The notes under the pieces are model-generated. The model made no database searches. It saw nothing but the letters and a program-made list of their open reading frames with translations, and had not been told where the DNA came from. 24,450 nt of DNA from a virus. The translations under genes and the position numbers were made by a program. The stretch covers positions 1-24,450 of the IMG/VR virus record IMGVR_UViG_3300043438_001363; one strand, 5' to 3'. Positions 21,820-24,450 of this stretch are shown here, one piece after another (positions within the stretch are counted from its first letter, which is position 1; each line of letters begins with the position of its first letter).

Positions 21820-21860
21820 TAAGGTATAAAGAAAAACAAATTAAAGAAAGGTGGTCTCAA

Positions 21861-22076
21861 ATGACTACACTAGATAAAAATACAATTAAACACTCTCGCT
21901 TTGGTCATCTTGACCTAGAGCAACGAATTCGCTTAGGTGCTGAAATGGTTGCCAATGGCGAACTAGTTTCCTTCCGTGGTGCTAGTGCCGAGACCTATAA
22001 CAAGGTCATGACTCTTGCTAATCGTATCAAGCAAGAGCGAGAGTTTCCTCAATGCCCTTGTGGAGAGTGTGACTAG
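21861..22076 (+). CDS. Early hypothetical protein
   Basis: 71 residues from ATG 21861, preceded by AAAGGTGG. A longer frame from 21810 would place the promoter-proximal leader inside the protein and is unlikely. The product is helical and charged (HLDLEQRIRLGAEMVANGEL, SAETYNKVMTLANRIKQERE) and ends in PQCPCGECD, a C-x-C-x2-C group. The leader and first codons (MTTL) match those of the gene at 23139. No known domain. It is the first of the rightward early genes. Confidence 0.8.
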   Translation: MTTLDKNTIKHSRFGHLDLEQRIRLGAEMVANGELVSFRGASAETYNKVMTLANRIKQEREFPQCPCGECD

Positions 22077-22111
22077 TATCACACCGACACGATAGGCTAA
22101 CCTCCCCAATT

Positions 22112-22133
22112 TGTCAGACCCCCATGCTACACT
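22112..22133 (+). promoter_or_regulatory. PafBC/RecA-NDp-like early promoter 2
   Basis: TGTCAGAC, eight bases, TACACT; nearly identical in sequence to promoter 1 through the spacer (CCCCATG). It drives the operon from 22166 to 22923. Confidence 0.65.
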
Positions 22134-22165
22134 TACAACATAACAACAACGAAAGGTCAGAATAA

Positions 22166-22279
22166 ATGACACTAGATGAATACAAGCAAATGGTAGAGGC
22201 TCAACGCCTTGCCTCCCTAGCAATCGCCCTAGAGGCACTAACTAAGTCTAAGGCTATCTCAGAGGAGATGAATAAATAA
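22166..22279 (+). CDS. 37-residue early peptide
   Basis: ATG at 22166 is preceded by CGAAAGG, the ribosome-binding element shared by the early operons. The product is helical (EYKQMVEAQRLASLAIALEA, then LTKSKAISEEMNK). The stop overlaps the next ATG as TAATG. Too short to assign. Confidence 0.7.
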   Translation: MTLDEYKQMVEAQRLASLAIALEALTKSKAISEEMNK

Positions 22280-22461
22280 TGTCATACGCATACTCATACG
22301 AAACTAACAGCGTGTCTAAGTGGGACACTATCCAATCAGATGTCGCAGACGCATACGCATACCTTGATGAGGTAGATGAGGAACAACCTCCACTAGATGA
22401 ATTTGATGACTCAGATGATGAGGCACTAGCAAAACTATACGAACTAACATGGGAGAACTAA
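22279..22461 (+). CDS. Acidic early protein
   Basis: 60 residues, extremely acidic (long runs of D and E, for example DEVDEEQPPLDEFDDSDDEA), with Tyr-rich N-terminus MSYAYSYETNS. Such proteins can act as DNA mimics or anti-repressors, but there is no direct evidence here. It is coupled to neighbours by TAATG at the start and followed by ATG two bases after its stop. Confidence 0.75.
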   Translation: MSYAYSYETNSVSKWDTIQSDVADAYAYLDEVDEEQPPLDEFDDSDDEALAKLYELTWEN

Positions 22462-22463
22462 TA

Positions 22464-22631
22464 ATGACTATCACTTACTCAATTTGGCAAGGCTCTAAAC
22501 TAATCTCTATTGACAATGTCGCAACAGATGTAAAAGCAATCGACAATCTAATAAATGCGCTTAATGATAGCGAACTAGGCAAGGGTAAAAAGTTTACCGC
22601 TAATGTAATGGACATAAAGGTGACCGCATAA
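22464..22631 (+). CDS. Small early hypothetical protein
   Basis: 55 residues from ATG 22464, with GGGAGA about seven bases upstream. The earlier in-frame ATG at 22449 lies inside the previous gene and has no ribosome-binding site. The start MTITYSIWQGSKLISIDNVA resembles a beta-rich domain. Its stop overlaps the next ATG. Function unknown. Confidence 0.75.
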   Translation: MTITYSIWQGSKLISIDNVATDVKAIDNLINALNDSELGKGKKFTANVMDIKVTA

Positions 22632-22801
22632 TGAAAGAATGTAAAGTAATTAACTGCAACAATACCGATTTAGTTTATAGCGGAATAGATGCCATGCTAT
22701 TAGGCGGTATCATTACCGAAACCTATTGCTACTCATGCGCTAATGCGTATAATCAAATAGATAGCGCTATGCAATCACTAAGAGATAAGGTTAATGCGTA
22801 A
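22631..22801 (+). CDS. Small early zinc-finger-like protein
   Basis: 56 residues beginning MKECKVINCNNTDLVYSG. C4 and C9 in the first strand and C-x2-C (CYSCANAY) later form a possible four-cysteine zinc site. The start overlaps the previous stop and the stop overlaps the next start. No named family recognised. Confidence 0.72.
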   Translation: MKECKVINCNNTDLVYSGIDAMLLGGIITETYCYSCANAYNQIDSAMQSLRDKVNA

Positions 22802-22923
22802 TGAATAGACTACTTACTACACTAGTGCAGTTATCCCTTGCCCTCCCCGCCCTATACATGGCGAGGATCGTGTGGCATGACTTTAAAGCAGAGATGAGAG
22901 AGATGTGGCAAGAGTCACACTAG
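22801..22923 (+). CDS. 40-residue early membrane-type peptide
   Basis: ATG overlaps the previous stop (TAATG). The product has a hydrophobic stretch LLTTLVQLSLALPALYMARIV followed by a charged tail (WHDFKAEMREMWQESH), so it may be a single-span inner-membrane peptide with a cytoplasmic tail. It ends the operon. Function unknown. Confidence 0.65.
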   Translation: MNRLLTTLVQLSLALPALYMARIVWHDFKAEMREMWQESH

Positions 22924-22959
22924 CCTAACGGCGTGTCGGCTTGACAATGTCGAGCTGGC

Positions 22960-22974
22960 CCGCAATCTTGCGGG
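22960..22974. terminator. GC-rich hairpin in regulatory cassette 1
   Basis: CCCGCA pairs with TGCGGG around a four-base ATCT loop, directly before the DnaA box. The second cassette keeps a CCCGC/GCGGG stem with a different loop, so the structure is conserved while the loop changes. It may terminate the upstream operon, though no T-run follows. Confidence 0.5.
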
Positions 22975-22976
22975 AG

Positions 22977-22985
22977 TTATCCACA
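22977..22985 (+). promoter_or_regulatory. DnaA box (TTATCCACA), cassette 1
   Basis: A perfect consensus DnaA box. A one-mismatch box in opposite orientation (TTTTCCACA on the minus strand) lies at 23000-23008. Confidence 0.65.
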
Positions 22986-23020
22986 GGGTTACGGGCATCT
23001 GTGGAAAACCCCAGAATTTT

Positions 23021-23036
23021 TGTGATATTTATCACA
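23021..23036. promoter_or_regulatory. Crp/GlxR-like operator 3
   Basis: TGTGA-TATTTA-TCACA, a perfect palindromic match, centred ~73 bp upstream of the -10 at 23102. Operator 4 has practically the same spacing to its own promoter. Confidence 0.7.
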
Positions 23037-23085
23037 TAGGCTGAGCGTCTCACATCTTGGAATTACTGGCTAGTAAGTAGAGAAA

Positions 23086-23107
23086 TGTCAGACCCCCATG
23101 CTACAAT
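23086..23107 (+). promoter_or_regulatory. PafBC/RecA-NDp-like early promoter 3
   Basis: TGTCAGAC, eight bases, TACAAT. It precedes the gene at 23139 and is preceded by the conserved GAATTACTGGCTAGTAA element of the cassette. Confidence 0.65.
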
Positions 23108-23138
23108 TCCACTATAACGAAAAAGAAAGGTGGTCAAA

Positions 23139-23312
23139 ATGACTACACTAACAAATACACATACACATACTCCACACATGGAGTCCATTTCTAATGTCGG
23201 AGATTTCCAATACACATTTTGCGAAACTTGCGAAATGAACATAGATAGATTTTACATCTATGATGACTATGACCGCTTACCATTTTGGACAGATTGGAGT
23301 TTAACTAAATGA
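23139..23312 (+). CDS. Early Cys-containing hypothetical protein
   Basis: 57 residues from ATG 23139 with AAAGGTGG upstream; a GTG at 23130 is less likely because it overlaps the ribosome-binding site. The N-terminus (MTTLTNTHTHTPHMES) matches the MTTL of the gene at 21861. A C-x2-C pair (FCETCEMN) and several aromatics follow (FYIYDDYDRLPFWTDW). Function unknown. It overlaps the next gene as ATGA. Confidence 0.75.
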   Translation: MTTLTNTHTHTPHMESISNVGDFQYTFCETCEMNIDRFYIYDDYDRLPFWTDWSLTK

Positions 23313-23470
23313 AAAGTAATTTTGAGGTAACGCAAGAAATAACCGACCTTGCTAAAAAACACTATGGCGAAATGGATTTAGCCTTTAAGTGGGGTTGTGC
23401 TCAAGCACTTCTTTCTACTAAACAATTAGAGATTATTCTAGGAATACTAAAAGATAAGGAAAACGCATAA
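23309..23470 (+). CDS. Small early hypothetical protein
   Basis: 53 residues: MKSNFEVTQEITDLAKKHYG..., a helical protein with 'FKWGCAQALLSTKQLEIILG' in the middle. The start overlaps the previous stop and the stop overlaps the next ATG (TAATG). No family recognised. Confidence 0.72.
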   Translation: MKSNFEVTQEITDLAKKHYGEMDLAFKWGCAQALLSTKQLEIILGILKDKENA

Positions 23471-23685
23471 TGCTAGATTTCGAAATTACTTTTGCGATTA
23501 AACAATTATTTGATGAAATGCTTGATGATTGTTATCCCGTCTATGAAATGGGTAACGCTGTTTTTTATCCCTCCCAAATTCTAAAAGATTGTGACCCGAT
23601 TGCTTACAATGAGGCACTTTTAGATTTTCAAGATAATTACATGAAAGATAACGCAGACGATTTAGAAAGGTTGATGAGCGAATGA
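23470..23685 (+). CDS. Acidic early hypothetical protein
   Basis: 71 residues, acidic and aromatic (LFDEMLDDCYPVYEMGNAVF, LLDFQDNYMKDNADDLERLM). No motif recognised. Overlaps at both ends show it is one member of a coupled operon. Confidence 0.75.
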   Translation: MLDFEITFAIKQLFDEMLDDCYPVYEMGNAVFYPSQILKDCDPIAYNEALLDFQDNYMKDNADDLERLMSE

Positions 23686-23780
23686 CAGATTTTTTTGGAT
23701 TTGAAAAATCAATTCAAATTGATCATTTAACAGATGAGCAAATCTTAAAGCTTGAAGAAATTTTTAAAGATTTCGAATAA
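23682..23780 (+). CDS. 32-residue early peptide
   Basis: ATG at 23682 overlaps the previous stop (ATGA). The product MTDFFGFEKSIQIDHLTDEQ, then ILKLEEIFKDFE, is an amphipathic acidic helix. It ends directly before regulatory cassette 2. Confidence 0.6.
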   Translation: MTDFFGFEKSIQIDHLTDEQILKLEEIFKDFE

Positions 23781-23831
23781 GTAACGGCGTGTCGACTTGA
23801 CAAAAGTTGATGCGCCCGCAAAAGAGCGGGG

Positions 23832-23861
23832 TTATCCACAGGGTTACGGGGGTTATCCACA
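23832..23861 (+). promoter_or_regulatory. Tandem DnaA boxes, cassette 2
   Basis: Perfect TTATCCACA at 23832-23840 and again at 23853-23861, same orientation, 21 bp apart (two helical turns). The second lies inside a GGGGGTT...AACCCCC hairpin (23848-23867). Candidate DnaA-binding control site or part of a replication origin. Confidence 0.65.
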
Positions 23862-23894
23862 ACCCCCTGGAATTTTCCGACACGCCCGAGATTT

Positions 23895-23910
23895 TGTGAT
23901 TTTTATCACA
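23895..23910. promoter_or_regulatory. Crp/GlxR-like operator 4
   Basis: TGTGA-TTTTTA-TCACA, perfect palindrome, centred ~72 bp upstream of the -10 at 23975. Confidence 0.7.
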
Positions 23911-23958
23911 CGGCTTGAGCGTCTCATTATTTGGAATTACTGGCTAGTAATTAGAAAA

Positions 23959-23980
23959 TGTCAGTGCCATAGGCTATAAT
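23959..23980 (+). promoter_or_regulatory. PafBC/RecA-NDp-like early promoter 4
   Basis: TGTCAGTG, eight bases, TATAAT: an exact match to the mycobacterial consensus TGTCRGTG-N8-TANNNT. It precedes the gene at 24013. Confidence 0.72.
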
Positions 23981-24012
23981 TGCTACTATCAACAAACGAA
24001 AGGCGGACTCAA

Positions 24013-24225
24013 ATGTCAGCAAATGTCTATACAATCGAAAGCCTACTTGTAGGAAAAACCTATCACTCAAAATCATTAAAGGGTGAAATCATCTCAGCGG
24101 AAAAAGATAATTCCGTATGGTATGCGGATTGCGAAACTTATAAGGTTCAGGTTAGACCTCATTACTCAGCACCGCTAAATTTAAAAGATACTTATCGCTA
24201 TTTAGCCGTAAAAACTTCCGATTAA
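24013..24225 (+). CDS. Small early hypothetical protein
   Basis: 70 residues from ATG 24013, preceded by AAAGGCGG. A longer frame from 23980 would start at the promoter and is unlikely. The product is beta-rich (VYTIESLLVGKTYHSKSLKG, EIISAEKDNSVWYADCETYK) with no recognised domain. It is the only gene of its transcript before the next promoter. Confidence 0.75.
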   Translation: MSANVYTIESLLVGKTYHSKSLKGEIISAEKDNSVWYADCETYKVQVRPHYSAPLNLKDTYRYLAVKTSD

Positions 24226-24296
24226 ATAAAATCGAAACAGGGGCAGTTTAGAGGGAGTCCTCGCCCAATGTCGTAAGTAAGAACCCTCACAAAATT

Positions 24297-24318
24297 TGTC
24301 AGTGCTAACTGATACAAT
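24297..24318 (+). promoter_or_regulatory. PafBC/RecA-NDp-like early promoter 5
   Basis: TGTCAGTG, eight bases, TACAAT: exact match to the consensus. An imperfect GGGC...GCCC hairpin with inner GAGG/CCTC lies upstream (~24241-24266), possibly terminating the previous gene. ACGAAAGG follows as the ribosome-binding site. Confidence 0.72.
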
Positions 24319-24346
24319 AACTAAATAAACAAACGAAAGGAAAACT

Positions 24347-24450
24347 ATGTTAAACATAATCGACAAAACCGATTTCTATGAAATCGCAGACGAGCAACAT
24401 TTTTGTTGTGATGAAAGTCAATTTAAGTATTACTGTATCGAACACCTAGA
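24347..24450 (+). CDS. Partial early hypothetical protein
   Basis: ATG at 24347, preceded by CGAAAGG, opens a frame that runs off the window after 34 codons (MLNIIDKTDFYEIADEQHF, then CCDESQFKYYCIEHL). Cys- and acid-rich, unrecognised. It is the first gene of the transcript from promoter 5. Confidence 0.75.
   Translation, partial: MLNIIDKTDFYEIADEQHFCCDESQFKYYCIEHL

Larger units (their letters stand above)
22929..23107. repeat. Early regulatory cassette, copy 1
   Basis: First copy of an imperfect ~190-bp direct repeat whose second copy is at 23785-23980. In order: GGCGTGTCGGCTTGACAA, a GC hairpin (CCCGCA...TGCGGG), TTATCCACA followed by GGGTTACGGG, a Crp/GlxR-like palindrome, GAGCGTCTCA, TGGAATTACTGGCTAGTAA, and a TGTCAG-type promoter. 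The block occupies the whole intergenic region ahead of the gene at 23139. Confidence 0.85.
23785..23980. repeat. Early regulatory cassette, copy 2
   Basis: Second copy of the ~190-bp cassette. It begins GGCGTGTCGACTTGACAA, then CCCGC/GCGGG hairpin, two DnaA boxes, CGACACGCC, a Crp/GlxR-like palindrome, GAGCGTCTCA, TTGGAATTACTGGCTAGTAA and a TGTCAGTG promoter. GGCGTGTCG (23786-23794) and CGACACGCC (23878-23886) form a perfect 9-bp inverted repeat that brackets the DnaA boxes. A small plus-strand frame here is not a gene. Confidence 0.85.

Noticed and set aside
21963-22238. Minus-strand 91-residue frame
   Set aside because: Overlaps two plus-strand genes and promoter 2 with no ribosome-binding site of its own.
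22941-22969. TTGACA as a -35 box in cassette 1
   Set aside because: No acceptable -10 lies 16-18 bases downstream; the expected place falls in the GC hairpin.
23797-23979. 60-residue plus-strand frame
   Set aside because: It covers the regulatory cassette with DnaA boxes and a promoter, and the equivalent frame is not kept in the first copy.

Overview
The window looks like part of a tailed double-stranded DNA phage genome, or of a metagenome-assembled phage. It is AT-rich and tightly packed, with many stop/start overlaps, and has no ribosomal, central-metabolic or integrase genes. The host is probably an actinobacterium, plausibly a low-GC aquatic one (inference). The reasons are: early promoters matching the mycobacterial RecA-NDp/PafBC architecture (TGTCRGTG-N8-TANNNT), TGTGA-N6-TCACA operators like those of actinobacterial Crp/GlxR regulators, a small membrane protein with the actinophage-holin-like ending LNPNEPSFG, and a class II (B12-dependent) ribonucleotide reductase. 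The 2OG-Fe(II) oxygenases and the style of the tail proteins resemble those of aquatic phages.

Layout. (1) Positions 1-17052, all minus strand, form a late/adsorption block read right to left. It starts with the ribonucleotide reductase, then a holin-like protein with an EF-hand loop. About a dozen tail-fibre or baseplate-associated proteins follow, several with Mtd_N-like N-termini, Ala-rich repeats, a 7x21-residue cysteine repeat, or a (F/H)FPP repeat tip. Small zinc-ribbon proteins and the start of another gene close the block. (2) Positions 17198-18865, plus strand: a sigma70-like promoter drives a secreted transglycosylase/lysozyme-like protein and four or five small overlapping ORFs, ending at a strong terminator. 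(3) Positions 18877-21616, minus strand: three 2OG-Fe(II) oxygenase genes, two micro-ORFs, a structured RNA candidate and a tRNA-Ile(UAU). (4) Positions 21680-24450, plus strand: an early region of micro-ORF operons, each preceded by the same promoter architecture. Two intergenic regions are imperfect copies of one ~190-bp cassette that carries DnaA boxes, a GC hairpin, a Crp/GlxR-like palindrome and a PafBC-like promoter.

How the parts may work together. Early operons appear wired to three host signals: DNA damage (PafBC-like promoters), cAMP/Crp-type control and DnaA. Ribonucleotide reductase supplies deoxynucleotides, the tRNA reads AUA codons, the lysozyme and holin-like proteins serve lysis, and a large, internally recombining set of repeat-rich fibres handles host recognition. 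The most unusual elements are the early-region regulatory cassette and the (F/H)FPP and cysteine-repeat fibre proteins.
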